Part shown: one piece after another, positions 1 to 8,495 of the stretch
How the letters are laid out: the number at the start of each line of letters is the position of its first letter
Position numbering within the stretch: position 1 is the first letter of the stretch
Origin: Methanosarcinaceae archaeon UBA470
GTDB lineage: Archaea > Halobacteriota > Methanosarcinia > Methanosarcinales > Methanosarcinaceae
Reading direction: 5' to 3'
Length of the DNA stretch: 64,000 nucleotides
Assembly (NCBI GenBank): GCA_002508425.1
Contig: DAKU01000147.1
Span: forward strand, 15,756-79,755
Translations under genes and position numbers: made by a program
Notes under the pieces: generated by a model
What the model was told of the DNA's origin: nothing
Databases searched by the model: none
Seen by the model: only the letters and a program-made list of their open reading frames with translations

Positions 1-1088
1 TAAAGCATGCGTGGATAATAACCATAAAGGAATTCAAGCTTCTTTCAAGAAAGAAGGCACTTTTGATCCCTTTAATATTATTTCCAATTATCATGATCAT
101 CTTCTTTGGCTATGGCATGGGCGGTACTGTAAAGAATGCTCCCATTCTCATCATCAACGATGATACTGGTACAGCTTCAAATTCCCTTGTTCAACAGATC
201 GGTAGCTATACTGGCAAGTACAATGGAGAGCCGATGTTCTCCATAACCTATGCTAAGGACATGTCACGATCGAAAGCCGAGAGTCAGATCGATGCAGGAG
301 TGTATAAAGCTGTTCTACTGATCCCTTCAGATTATAGTGATAAACTAGCGAAAAATGAAAGTGTTAGCCTTACTCTTTTGACTGATTCTTCAGACACTAC
401 CACAAGTGGCATAATCACAAATTTTATGAGGCAATTATTCTCAAAAGCTGGTTTAGTTTCTTTAAATGTTCCAAATATTTATGGTAATCTTGAATACCTG
501 GATTTCCTGACGCCGGCCGTTATAGCCCTTACCGTGTTTATGGGTTCTGTAGCTACCACAGGTTCAGCTATTGCAGGAGAAAAAGAAGATGGTACAATTG
601 TTCGCATGCTGATGACGCCTGTCAGCAAGAGAGCGGTGATTCTCGGAAAAACGATATACCAGCTCATAATGCAATTGGGCAGAGCTGTTATCCTAATACT
701 TGCAGCATATTTCCTTGTGGGATTCCATATGAATGGCAGCTGGCTGCTTGTTGCTTTGGTGCTTGTTATATTCACTCTTGGTGGTGTGGGTATGGGGATA
801 GTCATGTCCACAAGAGTAGATGATATGGAGTCATTCTTCCAGCTAAACATGCTGGTCACTCTCCCATCCATGTTTGTTACGGGTGTATTTTTCCCATTGA
901 GTTCAGTCCCGGACTGGATGCGTTATATAGCTTATTGCCTGCCACTTACCTATGCAAATGATGCCATGCGTACTATCATGATCAAGGGTCAGGGACTGGG
1001 CGCCATATCTACAGATCTGATAATACTCTCACTCTTCGCACTTATTACTTTCACAGCAGGTGTCCATCTTTTCAGGAGGGAAGCATAA
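1..1088 (+). CDS. ABC-2 type export permease (5' end outside window)
   Basis: Membrane subunit of an ABC exporter of the drug/polysaccharide export type. The reading frame is open from base 3 and encodes a typical N-terminus (I-T-I-K-E-F-K-L-L followed by a hydrophobic helix ending FFGYGMGG) with no start codon before base 63. The real start therefore lies upstream of the window, and TTG at 63 is internal. The order is one N-terminal membrane helix, an extracytoplasmic region of about 130 residues, then five helices with the family motif EKEDGTIVRMLMTPVSKR just before helix 3. The ATPase gene would be expected upstream, outside the window. The secreted protein that follows starts 2 bases after the stop codon, so the two are one operon. 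The transported substrate cannot be read from the sequence. Confidence 0.88.
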   Translation, partial: KHAWIITIKEFKLLSRKKALLIPLILFPIIMIIFFGYGMGGTVKNAPILIINDDTGTASNSLVQQIGSYTGKYNGEPMFSITYAKDMSRSKAESQIDAGVYKAVLLIPSDYSDKLAKNESVSLTLLTDSSDTTTSGIITNFMRQLFSKAGLVSLNVPNIYGNLEYLDFLTPAVIALTVFMGSVATTGSAIAGEKEDGTIVRMLMTPVSKRAVILGKTIYQLIMQLGRAVILILAAYFLVGFHMNGSWLLVALVLVIFTLGGVGMGIVMSTRVDDMESFFQLNMLVTLPSMFVTGVFFPLSSVPDWMRYIAYCLPLTYANDAMRTIMIKGQGLGAISTDLIILSLFALITFTAGVHLFRREA

Positions 1089-1089
1089 A

Positions 1090-2076
1090 ATGAAGAAAAT
1101 GATACTATTAACCTTTCTATTGATCTTTATGATCTCAGGTGTCGCAGGAGCTTATGATACCCTGAGTGTTTATAGTGTGTCTCAGAGCTTTGATTTTGGA
1201 GAAAATTACTACAATGTAGATGGTAGTCCTGATATTAGTGCCACTATCATCGGTAGCAATGAATTTGATCGAGGTCAGACTATCACCTTGAATATTGATC
1301 TGATGAACAATGGCAAACTTTTAGGATTTGAGAATGATAGAACTCCAGAAGATGCGGATGAGATCTTTGGTGCTCAGACAGAAATGAAGCTGGAGAGTGC
1401 TGTGGTGGATGCTACAGGTATAGTAGCTTCTCTATCAGCTGATCCGGGAAGTCCCATTGAGGTAAAGTCAGTAAGCCAGAAGATAGGTTCTATAAAAGGC
1501 GGACAGAATTCAGTCTCACCAGCGGAATTCGATATAAAAATAGATAAAAATGCAAAAGCTGGGGAATACAACCTTTATCTGAACCTTTCTTATGATTACC
1601 AAAAGAATGTGCAGGTCATGGACCCGGATGCCACTGCTCAGACTTATGATGTGAACCGCTGGTATGGAATGATGGTCCAAAACCAGACATTAAAAGTGAT
1701 CGTAAAAGATCAGGCAGATTTTGAGATCGTAAGTACTACAGGCAGTCTTTTTCCCGGTGGGGAAGAAGTGATCAATGTAGAAATTAAAAACACGGGTGAG
1801 GAAGAAGCAAAGAATATAAAGGTTATAGCCAATCCGTCCGACCCTCTGAGCACAACAGATAGTGTGGCATTTATATCCTCCCTGGCTCCAGGCAGTACGG
1901 CTGTTGCAAAGATTAAAATTAAGGCAGATAGTGAAGCTGTGTCTAAGGTATATGGTATCGATACTGTTGTAAGATACGAAACCCTGGAAGGCGACATCAA
2001 GTATTCAGATACCTTACAGGTCCCGGTAGAGGTAAAAGAAGCTGGACTTTTCCAGCGATTATTCGGATGGATCTGA
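1090..2076 (+). CDS. secreted COG1361-like protein with C-terminal NEW3/CARDB-like domain
   Basis: Probable cell-surface protein of 328 residues. Start ATG 1090 is chosen because AGGAGGG lies at 1074-1080 and a clean signal peptide follows (MKKM, then a hydrophobic stretch ending VAGA, about 21 residues). An upstream in-frame TTG at 1060 lacks these. The body is beta-rich. The last 110 residues (from about 218) resemble the NPCBM-associated/CARDB beta-sandwich seen in archaeal S-layer-like COG1361 proteins, with the pattern G-G-E-E-x-I-N-V-E-I-K-N-T-G. It overlaps the ribosome-binding region with the ABC permease gene and probably works with that exporter. Oddity: the protein stops at GLFQRLFGWI, yet the frame after the TGA reads K-I-T-A-G-V-V-I-I-S-G, a short hydrophobic stretch like the C-terminal anchor many relatives carry. 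The anchor may have been lost by a nonsense change. Confidence 0.75.
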   Translation: MKKMILLTFLLIFMISGVAGAYDTLSVYSVSQSFDFGENYYNVDGSPDISATIIGSNEFDRGQTITLNIDLMNNGKLLGFENDRTPEDADEIFGAQTEMKLESAVVDATGIVASLSADPGSPIEVKSVSQKIGSIKGGQNSVSPAEFDIKIDKNAKAGEYNLYLNLSYDYQKNVQVMDPDATAQTYDVNRWYGMMVQNQTLKVIVKDQADFEIVSTTGSLFPGGEEVINVEIKNTGEEEAKNIKVIANPSDPLSTTDSVAFISSLAPGSTAVAKIKIKADSEAVSKVYGIDTVVRYETLEGDIKYSDTLQVPVEVKEAGLFQRLFGWI

Positions 2077-2318
2077 AAGATAACAGCAGGTGTTGTTATA
2101 ATATCAGGACAGATGATTTGAGAAGCAAAGATCAATAGAAATGTAGCTCTGTAGAAATCCTCGATTTTCAAGGGACAATTTGAATTAACATTTTTCTCAA
2201 ATGTTTCTTTAGATATCTTAGAAAATGGGTATTCCTATCTTTAACGACGCTAATATTACTTCTCAATATTGGAAGAAACGAAAATCGTAAAAAGTCTCAA
2301 AAATGGTGATCATAGAAT

Positions 2319-3083
2319 ATGTTGCTCGATGAAAAAGCGTTAGTGACTTTACAAAGATTGGGATTAACATATTATGGTGCAAGGGTTTATACAACTCTTG
2401 TTTCGCTAGGTCCTAGCGATGCAACTGAGCTTGCAATTGAATCAGAGGTTCCGCGGACAAAGATATATGAAGTCCTTAGAAGGCTCGAAACCGAGAAATG
2501 GATAACTGTAGAACACACAAGACCTACCACTTATACTGCCAAATACCCTAAAGATATAATCAAAGAGCAAAAAGCCATCTTTAATTCCGAAATTGACGAC
2601 GTATCAAATCAACTGTCTATGCTGTATGATAAATTAATGGATAAGGAAATTCCTAAGGTCTGGCTTATAAGGGGAATGGATAAAATTACGGTAAAAGTGC
2701 TTGATATGGTAAGCAGAGCTAAAAAAGACATCATGTTTTTAGGAGCCCTTTACTCTGCAAATGAGATTGAGCAACTCAAAATAGAACTATTACACGCTAA
2801 GAAAAAAGGGCTAAATGTACGCGTTATCTCTAGAGAGAGCATAAAATTAAAAGATGGCGAATTGGATATAGTTGAAAAATTATCTCCGGTCATATCTGAA
2901 ATTAAAATATCTGGCCCTTCTTTTGCAAAATATGTGATAATAGATGATAAAGAACTACTAATCGTGTATTCAAAGGTAGAAAATGCCGTCCTGGATATCG
3001 ATAGCACAATAGGTCTATGGATTCCAAATGTGTCAGTTGCATCATACCAAGCAAGCGTATTTAACGGCATATGGAACGAATAA
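2319..3083 (+). CDS. TrmB-family transcriptional regulator
   Basis: Archaeal DNA-binding regulator of 254 residues. Residues 1-80 form the TrmB winged helix-turn-helix, with L-x-R-L-G-L-T-x-Y-G-A-R-V-Y and the recognition-helix region V-P-R-T-K-I-Y-E-V-L-R-R-L-E. A short coiled linker follows (about 90-115), then a C-terminal domain with the PLD-like fold usual for this family (KDIMFLGALYS, then LNVRVISRES). Sugar-type effectors are known for TrmB itself, but the C-terminal half here is too divergent to predict a ligand. GGTGAT sits about 10 bases before the ATG. It lies between the ABC exporter operon and the flavin-reductase remnant/MFS pair, all on the same strand, so either may be its target. 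This is inference. Confidence 0.85.
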   Translation: MLLDEKALVTLQRLGLTYYGARVYTTLVSLGPSDATELAIESEVPRTKIYEVLRRLETEKWITVEHTRPTTYTAKYPKDIIKEQKAIFNSEIDDVSNQLSMLYDKLMDKEIPKVWLIRGMDKITVKVLDMVSRAKKDIMFLGALYSANEIEQLKIELLHAKKKGLNVRVISRESIKLKDGELDIVEKLSPVISEIKISGPSFAKYVIIDDKELLIVYSKVENAVLDIDSTIGLWIPNVSVASYQASVFNGIWNE

Positions 3084-3276
3084 CCAACAAATATACAGCA
3101 CAAAACTTTTCTTATTCCTTATTTTGTTATAGTTTTTTACTGTACTAATTATTGATAAACACTATTGTTAGCAGATCGAAATTAGTCACGAATACCCCTT
3201 TAAAAGTTACAAAATACATATAAAGCCTTGATCAGATGATTCATTGTCAACTTCGCATAAATAAAGGAGTAAAATC

Positions 3277-3453
3277 ATGAAAATAGTCGGGATACATTCA
3301 AGTGCAAGAGGTAAGAGCAGTAATACATTAAAGTTATTGAATGCTGCTCTGGCTGGAGCTGCAGATGGCATAATCTTAAGCAGCCCTAATTATATAACAA
3401 ATATTACAGCTCAACTCAAGATTTTAGCTGCTGATAAGATTGCTGATCGGTGA
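3277..3453 (+). pseudogene. remnant of an NADPH-dependent FMN reductase (flavodoxin fold), middle deleted
   Basis: The 58-codon frame starts MKIVGIHSSARGKSSNT, the phosphate-binding N-terminus of the NADPH-dependent FMN reductase/iron-sulfur flavoprotein family. It runs only to LNAALAGAADG before continuing as IILSSPNYITNITAQLK, which in full-length relatives lies about 50-60 residues further on (the D-G-I-I-x-x-S-P-x-Y motif). The cysteine-containing middle and the whole C-terminal half are missing, while the frame is intact across the junction. A ribosome-binding site (AAAGGAG at 3263-3269) and an AT-rich promoter region (about 3211-3225) are retained, so the stub may still be translated. 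Its stop at 3451-3453 sits 4 bases before the MFS start codon, so it may now serve as a leader peptide for that gene. Confidence 0.65.
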
Positions 3454-3457
3454 ATAC

Positions 3458-4966
3458 ATGGCGAAAAAAGTAGGTAATTTTGGACCGTCTGCTGAAGATA
3501 CAGTATCCTCTCCTGAAGTTCCGGGGATATGTCAAAAACCTTCTGCTTCAGCACTTAACACCGAAAAACAAATTGTCCTTATGATCGCCATACTTGCCGG
3601 TTTTATCACTCCTTTTGACGGTTCGGCAGTAAATATTGCACTTCCCACCCTTGGAGCGGAATTCCACATGGATGCTATCTCACTTTCATGGGTTGCAACT
3701 GCGTATCTTCTTTCTTCAGCGATATTCCTTGTTCCCTTTGGAAAGATCGCTGATATATATGGAAGAAAAAAGATCTTTCTATATGGCATAGCAATATTCA
3801 GCCTTGCTTCCCTTGTTATGACCATGGTCCCTTCTACCGAGATGCTGATCGCGATCAGGGTCGTTCAAGGTTTGGGAAGCGCCATGATATTCGGAACCGG
3901 AGTTGCTATTGTTAGTTCTGTCTATCCGCCGGGAGAGCGTGGAAAGGCTCTTGGCATATATATCACTGCAGTTTACATGGGCTTGTCCACTGGTCCTTTC
4001 CTAGGTGGTATAATGACCCAGCACTTTGGCTGGAGGAGTATTTTCTTCGTAAATGTTCCAATAGGTCTTACAGCAATTCTCCTTATCCTCTGGAAACTTA
4101 AAGGTGAATGGGCTGAGTGCAGAGGAGAAAAATTTGATCTCATTGGATCCCTTATCTACGGTTTGGCAGTTGTTGCGGTGATGTATGGTTTCTCATTGCT
4201 TCCGGCTATGGAAGGTGCTTTTCTAATAACGGTGGGGATTGTAGGGACAATCATCTTTATCTTGTACGAAAAGCGCATACCTTTTCCTGTAATCGATATG
4301 AATCTACTGACAAAGAACCGTGTTTTTGCTCTTTCGAACCTTTCTGCACTGATCAATTATAGTGCAACTTATGCAGTAACTTTTCTTCTGAGTCTTGATT
4401 TGCAATACACAAAGGGCTTCACACCTGAGCATGCAGGTTTTATTCTGGTAGCTCAGCCGTTTTTTCAGGCCCTGGTCTCTCCTCTGGCTGGCAGACTATC
4501 CGACAGAATGGAGCCGCGTTTGATTGCATCGGCTGGAATGGCACTCACTGCGATAGGTCTCTTTTTCTTAACTTTCATCTCAGAAACGACTCCTATCTGG
4601 TACATGATATGTATTCTCGTAGTGCTCGGTATTGGTTATGGACTATTCTCGTCCCCGAACACCAATGTTATCATGAGTTCAGTGGATAAGAGGTTCTATG
4701 GTGTAGCATCTGGGATAAATGGAACGATGAGACTCCTTGGACAGATGCTCTCAATGGGTATTGCTATGATGATTTTCGCAGTTGTTACTGGTCCTGTGGA
4801 GATAACGCCTGAATATTTCCCTCAGTTCATTGCAAGCCTACACTATGCATTTATTCTGTTCACAGTATTCTGTATAGTGGGTATATTCATGTCTCTTGTA
4901 CGAGGAAAAACAATCCCTCCAAATCATTTAAATGCATCTGGAAATTGTATAACTGCGGGGAAATAA
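3458..4966 (+). CDS. MFS multidrug efflux transporter, DHA2 (14-TM) family
   Basis: Proton-driven exporter of 502 residues in the EmrB/QacA branch. Start ATG 3458 is preferred over the in-frame TTG 3440 because GGTGA precedes it. Family marks include the first helix with FITPFDGSAVNIALPTLG (DHA2 motif D1-like), motif A in the loop after helix 2 (GKIADIYGRKKIF), and motif B/C-like R-V-V-Q-G-L-G-S-A-M. About 14 hydrophobic helices can be counted, with a soluble N-terminal extension of about 40 residues. It directly follows the flavin-reductase remnant and may be cotranscribed with it. The TrmB regulator upstream is a plausible controller. Substrate unknown. Confidence 0.88.
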   Translation: MAKKVGNFGPSAEDTVSSPEVPGICQKPSASALNTEKQIVLMIAILAGFITPFDGSAVNIALPTLGAEFHMDAISLSWVATAYLLSSAIFLVPFGKIADIYGRKKIFLYGIAIFSLASLVMTMVPSTEMLIAIRVVQGLGSAMIFGTGVAIVSSVYPPGERGKALGIYITAVYMGLSTGPFLGGIMTQHFGWRSIFFVNVPIGLTAILLILWKLKGEWAECRGEKFDLIGSLIYGLAVVAVMYGFSLLPAMEGAFLITVGIVGTIIFILYEKRIPFPVIDMNLLTKNRVFALSNLSALINYSATYAVTFLLSLDLQYTKGFTPEHAGFILVAQPFFQALVSPLAGRLSDRMEPRLIASAGMALTAIGLFFLTFISETTPIWYMICILVVLGIGYGLFSSPNTNVIMSSVDKRFYGVASGINGTMRLLGQMLSMGIAMMIFAVVTGPVEITPEYFPQFIASLHYAFILFTVFCIVGIFMSLVRGKTIPPNHLNASGNCITAGK

Positions 4967-5061
4967 ATTCATTTTCCCGTTTAATTTATTGGAAAGTGTA
5001 GGATATTATTGGATTGATTCAATCTAAAGTTTATGTACATACTTAAAATGCAAAAGTCTCT

Positions 5062-5322
5062 ATGTTTCCAAGTTTTTTATACTATTTTTCTTTCTCTTCA
5101 CCATCTACAGCTGCTTCTGTTGTATTAGGTAGAAGTGCAAATGGATGGACAGAGTGGAAAGATCAATATGGTAAAACTCTTGATGAAATCATAAGAAAAG
5201 GAAATACATTTTCTCTAGGAGATCAATCCTTAGTAACTTCAGAAGATAGCTGGTTAATACTATATTTAAAATTCCATATATCTAATGGAAACAATAGTTT
5301 CATAATCTCCGGCTACAATTAA
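5062..5322 (+). pseudogene. orphan DUF4357 fragment
   Basis: This 86-codon frame contains a recognisable DUF4357 core ([20 protein letters not shown], then [11 protein letters not shown]). In complete proteins this domain lies at the C-terminus of GIY-YIG-type nucleases or DUF4357/DUF2290-like restriction-associated proteins. Here nothing of the catalytic part precedes it: in-frame stops occur just upstream of the ATG at 5062. The 40 residues after the core match no family I know and are probably read-through of non-coding DNA. I take it as the tail of a lost defence- or nuclease-type gene. No good ribosome-binding site is seen. Confidence 0.5.
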
Positions 5323-5342
5323 GAATCAAGTAGGTGATAGCT

Positions 5343-5747
5343 TTGCAAAAAATGCTTAATTTCTTATTGATTGGATTGATAGTTCTGGGTCTGATGGCAC
5401 TTTCCGGATGTACAGATAAAACAATAGAGCAGAGTGTAGGTGAGAAAGTAAACCAGACTGTAGGACAGGCTGTAAATCAGACCAAAGATGCTGCAGGAGC
5501 TGCAGTAAATGAAACAGTGGGGATAGCTGTCAATAAGACTAAAGAAGCTGCAGGTGATGCTGTAAATAAAACAGTGGCTTATGCAGTCAACGAGACAAAA
5601 GAAGCAGTTGGAAGTGCCGTGAACGAAAGCATAAACCAGACTCACGAAGTTGTAGGAGAAACTCTTAACAAGACAGTTGGGCAGGTTTTGAACGATACTA
5701 CGGAAACGGTTCAAACTGTTGTAAATAAAACTCAGAATCAGACATAA
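5343..5747 (+). CDS. sequon-rich 11-residue-repeat lipoprotein
   Basis: Exported lipid-anchored protein of about 134 residues. AGGTGA at 5332-5337 fits a TTG start at 5343 best (ATG 5352 and GTG 5334 are alternatives). The hydrophobic signal is followed by a lipobox, L-S-G-C. The mature part is a degenerate 11-residue repeat of the form V-N-x-T-x-G/E-A-A/V-G-x-A, as in LEA-like or apolipoprotein-like amphipathic helices. Nearly every repeat carries an N-glycosylation sequon (NQT, NET, NKT, NES, NDT), and I count 12 in about 100 residues. No cysteine follows the lipobox. It probably forms a long glycosylated surface helix. A strong terminator follows, so it is transcribed alone or with the DUF4357 remnant. 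Confidence 0.8.
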   Translation: MQKMLNFLLIGLIVLGLMALSGCTDKTIEQSVGEKVNQTVGQAVNQTKDAAGAAVNETVGIAVNKTKEAAGDAVNKTVAYAVNETKEAVGSAVNESINQTHEVVGETLNKTVGQVLNDTTETVQTVVNKTQNQT

Positions 5748-5790
5748 GAGTTCTTCTACAGGCGATAGCTTCTGCCTGTAACTCTTTTTT
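5748..5790 (+). terminator. intrinsic terminator after the lipoprotein gene
   Basis: The stem GAGTT/AACTC with the inner arm ACAGGC/GCCTGT is followed by six T residues. It starts at the base after the stop codon of the lipoprotein gene and lies between convergent genes. Confidence 0.7.
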
Positions 5791-5973
5791 CTATTAGAAA
5801 AAATATTACGTTTATTTCATAGAATCCACTAACTAAATCATTTTATTCCGAGATTATTTCACTTGTATCGATTTCGATCAATAAATCAGTACTTTCCAGT
5901 CCTTCAACAAAACCCTTGGTTTTGCCATTGACTACGTTTCGACTCAGATATCATTTCCACAAGATGATTCTTT

Positions 5974-6447
5974 CTATTTGAACACATGTTTAGTTTTTGA
6001 AACCAGGCTGTCAGATATTATATGAACATCTATTGGCAAGACTATTCCTACGATTATTGCAAAAGCTAACTTTAATGGAATATCCTTCACTTCGACACCT
6101 GTAATCAAAATTATTACAACTGCTATCAGTACAAGGTTCAATATTATGCTAAGGGGTCCGAGAACTATATTGTGGGAGTAGCCTCTGTGTTTGAACATGA
6201 TCCTGTAAGGCCACCAGAGTATTTTGAGTATCTTCCATCTTTTGTATGGCCTGCTTTTTGTATCAAGGTCAGGGCTTAGGAAGAATGTTGCGAATATGTA
6301 GGAGGCAGAAAAGGCCAGTATCGTGTAAATGTCCAGATACTTTGTGACGATTTCATTTTTCTGCCAAGTTGAGAAATAATAAAGGCCCGCCAATATAACC
6401 ATCAGCACTGTAATGTTTATAATTTCATGGGTTTTTCCGCTAGGCAT
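5974..6447 (-). CDS. DUF2227 integral membrane protein, putative metal-binding
   Basis: Protein of 157 residues with four membrane helices (about 10-27, 42-60, 100-120, 125-145). Conserved polar motifs face one side: MPSGKTHE at the N-terminus, the FLSPDLDTKSRP loop, and the FKHRGYSHN segment. These His/Asp clusters are typical of DUF2227/YdjM-like membrane proteins described as metal-dependent hydrolase-like. The biochemical function is not known to me. It is convergent with the lipoprotein gene and divergent from the AlbA_2 gene, and is likely a single-gene transcript. Confidence 0.75.
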   Translation of the reverse strand: MPSGKTHEIINITVLMVILAGLYYFSTWQKNEIVTKYLDIYTILAFSASYIFATFFLSPDLDTKSRPYKRWKILKILWWPYRIMFKHRGYSHNIVLGPLSIILNLVLIAVVIILITGVEVKDIPLKLAFAIIVGIVLPIDVHIISDSLVSKTKHVFK

Positions 6448-6639
6448 AGTTCATTATATCTCCAAGTATGGTTTTTTTGTCATTAACGGTTTAAGTAGTA
6501 TTATATTCTTTGTATAATGGTTCAGTGCCACACGAAGCTAAAAGACTTTGATTAGAGCAGGGATCATTCAAACCCATAAATTTATCAGGTTGGTGAATCA
6601 CTCTTTATCTAACTTAATCATGGAATGCACTGATTCGAT

Positions 6640-7818
6640 ATGCTGTTCGATAAACCAGTTTCTGATGTTACTTTTGCTGATATTCAAGAATTGTCTGATC
6701 AACAAATAGAAGAATCCATGATACTGGATTATAAGCAGGAGCTCAACGATTACAGTATTATAAAACAGGTCACAGCGTTTTCCAATACCAAAGGCGGCTA
6801 TCTTGTTTACGGGGTAGCAGAAACAGGAAAGGGTGGTCATCCCCAGTCGATCAATGGAATTGATAGCGATTTCAACAAGGAACGACTTGAGCAAATAATT
6901 CTGGGCAACATAATCCCCCGAGTAAGTGTTCAGATAAAAAAGATACCTTTTCCTGATTCTGATAGGGTTATATTATTAGTTCATATTCCTGAAGGGCAAA
7001 GTAAGCCCTATTACAATAATCAGGACAAACGATACTACAAAAGGTATAATTTCTCGGCCACTCCAATGGATGAAAATGAGGTGGAGTGGTTATATCAGTC
7101 ACGCTTTTTCGGAATGAGCAAGCTTGAAAGATATATTGAGGAAGCTATATATTCCAGTCAGAACAAACTCCCTCATGAACTGCAATTACATGGAATTGAA
7201 GGTCATGTAGTCGTAACCCCTCTGAAGATCGATGGGCAGATGTTCGAACCATCCCCGGAATTCGGTCGTGAGCTTATGGAATTACACTCCAGCAAGGTAA
7301 AAGATTGCCAAGGTTATCTTACCTATTCGATCAGGCCCTCAAAATTTGGTATAAAATGGGATGATGAAGATCATCTTCACAATGCCAGTAATAAAGTTGA
7401 GATCCACAGGAATGGACTGGTCCATTCGATGAAAAGTTGTGGCAGTTTTTATAAAGAGAATTACATCAAAAGGTTCGATGACGAACTACTCGCCTGCAAC
7501 TTGTTGCAAACTCTCAAGTTCACATCAACGTTTTATTCCAAGATCAATTACATTGGTAAAGTAAAGATTATGGTAAAGATCTTTAACTGCGCAAATTCCA
7601 TTTTAGCTAATGGATATAGCGACAGTAAGGATGAAATTAAATGTGATTCCGAAGAGGTTCTCGTTGAACGGCAGTGGGATTCATGGAAATTGGAAGAAGA
7701 CTCCGTATTGATCGCGAAATACATTATGGATGAGATCAGTAATTATTATGGACTATGGAATTCCAGATTATTCCATGAGGAAGAAGGCATTATAAAGTAT
7801 AGGGATGGTTATGAGTAA
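6640..7818 (+). CDS. AlbA_2 / Schlafen-like ATP-binding domain protein
   Basis: Soluble protein of 392 residues. Residues about 18-140 form the AlbA_2 (Schlafen AAA_4) domain: E-S-M-I-L-D-Y-K-Q-E at the first strand, FSNTKGGYLVYGV as the nucleotide-loop signature, and the end strand DKRYYKRYNFSATPM. The C-terminal 230 residues match no family I recognise and lack the helix-turn-helix common in transcription-regulator relatives. AlbA_2 proteins include putative regulators, nucleases and phage-defence components. Its last 14 bases overlap the next gene (start 7805), so translation is coupled. The function of this copy is not known. Base composition resembles its neighbours. Confidence 0.75.
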   Translation: MLFDKPVSDVTFADIQELSDQQIEESMILDYKQELNDYSIIKQVTAFSNTKGGYLVYGVAETGKGGHPQSINGIDSDFNKERLEQIILGNIIPRVSVQIKKIPFPDSDRVILLVHIPEGQSKPYYNNQDKRYYKRYNFSATPMDENEVEWLYQSRFFGMSKLERYIEEAIYSSQNKLPHELQLHGIEGHVVVTPLKIDGQMFEPSPEFGRELMELHSSKVKDCQGYLTYSIRPSKFGIKWDDEDHLHNASNKVEIHRNGLVHSMKSCGSFYKENYIKRFDDELLACNLLQTLKFTSTFYSKINYIGKVKIMVKIFNCANSILANGYSDSKDEIKCDSEEVLVERQWDSWKLEEDSVLIAKYIMDEISNYYGLWNSRLFHEEEGIIKYRDGYE

Positions 7819-8035
7819 TATCGGTTTATTAAGAATGTTAACTCAGGAAAAGAAAATAAGGAATCTTGTTATCGGTTTCATAGTCCTCGCGCTGGCCAAC
7901 TTAGGTACAGATCTGACAATTGCCCAGATCCCCGTTACCGGTGATCTTGCTAATACTGTTCTTGACTTTATATTTGAGATAATTCAACTAGGCATATTGG
8001 CTAAACTAGCAAAGGATGGCTATTCTTACAAATAA
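7805..8035 (+). CDS. small two-helix membrane protein coupled to the AlbA_2 gene
   Basis: Protein of 76 residues (74 if ATG 7811 is used), not recognised. It has a basic N-terminus (M-L-T-Q-E-K-K-I-R-N), one long hydrophobic helix (about 20-38), a short polar turn with TIAQIPVTGDLA, then a second amphipathic to hydrophobic helix ending L-A-K-L-A-K-D-G-Y. The start codon overlaps the AlbA_2 stop, which implies cotranslation and a shared task, perhaps membrane tethering. No other clues are visible. Confidence 0.6.
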   Translation: MVMSNIGLLRMLTQEKKIRNLVIGFIVLALANLGTDLTIAQIPVTGDLANTVLDFIFEIIQLGILAKLAKDGYSYK

Positions 8036-8128
8036 CTAACTCAGTTTATTCGCAAGATACATAATATATTAAGGTAACTCAAAAAGTTTATTTCATTGGA
8101 CTTGTAATAGATATATGGAGAGCTTGAA

Positions 8129-8323
8129 ATGAAAAAATTGATTGCAATTTTATTAGTCATTATGTTCGTCCTAACGATGTCCTGTGGAAACGCCGTAGGT
8201 GATGAAAACTATCAAGATCATAGTGCAGATGGTAGCCAGCCAGGTAGCGGAGACGTTGGACCTGGTGAACCAGATGATCATATTGATCCGGCGGAAGATA
8301 GAACAAGGCACAAAGATGCCTGA
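8129..8323 (+). CDS. small secreted acidic protein
   Basis: A 64-residue frame with GGAGAG about 9 bases before the ATG. A hydrophobic signal (LIAILLVIMFVLTM) ends at S-C-G, which could be a non-canonical lipobox or a signal-peptidase site. The mature part is short, hydrophilic, rich in Gly, Asp and Pro and probably unstructured. No family recognised. It stands alone between the small membrane protein and RuBisCO. Confidence 0.55.
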   Translation: MKKLIAILLVIMFVLTMSCGNAVGDENYQDHSADGSQPGSGDVGPGEPDDHIDPAEDRTRHKDA

Positions 8324-8495
8324 TGTCTAAAGATGTACGCTACTTTTCTTTGTTAAGTGTAAACGGCATTTCTGTTAGTCATATTTAGAAGCAGGCTTCT
8401 TGTTTCAGTTTCTATTATATTTTTGAAAACATATTATATATTAGCATATTTACCATCTTTCCAAGATCGATTTAGCTGCCAAAAACTCAAATAGG

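Noticed and set aside
2074..2076. TGA of the COG1361 gene as selenocysteine
   Set aside because: No SECIS-like element is seen and the family is not a selenoprotein; a plain stop is simpler.
3440..3457. TTG 3440 as start of the MFS gene
   Set aside because: It falls in the reductase stub and has no ribosome-binding site; ATG 3458 has one and gives a normal N-terminus.
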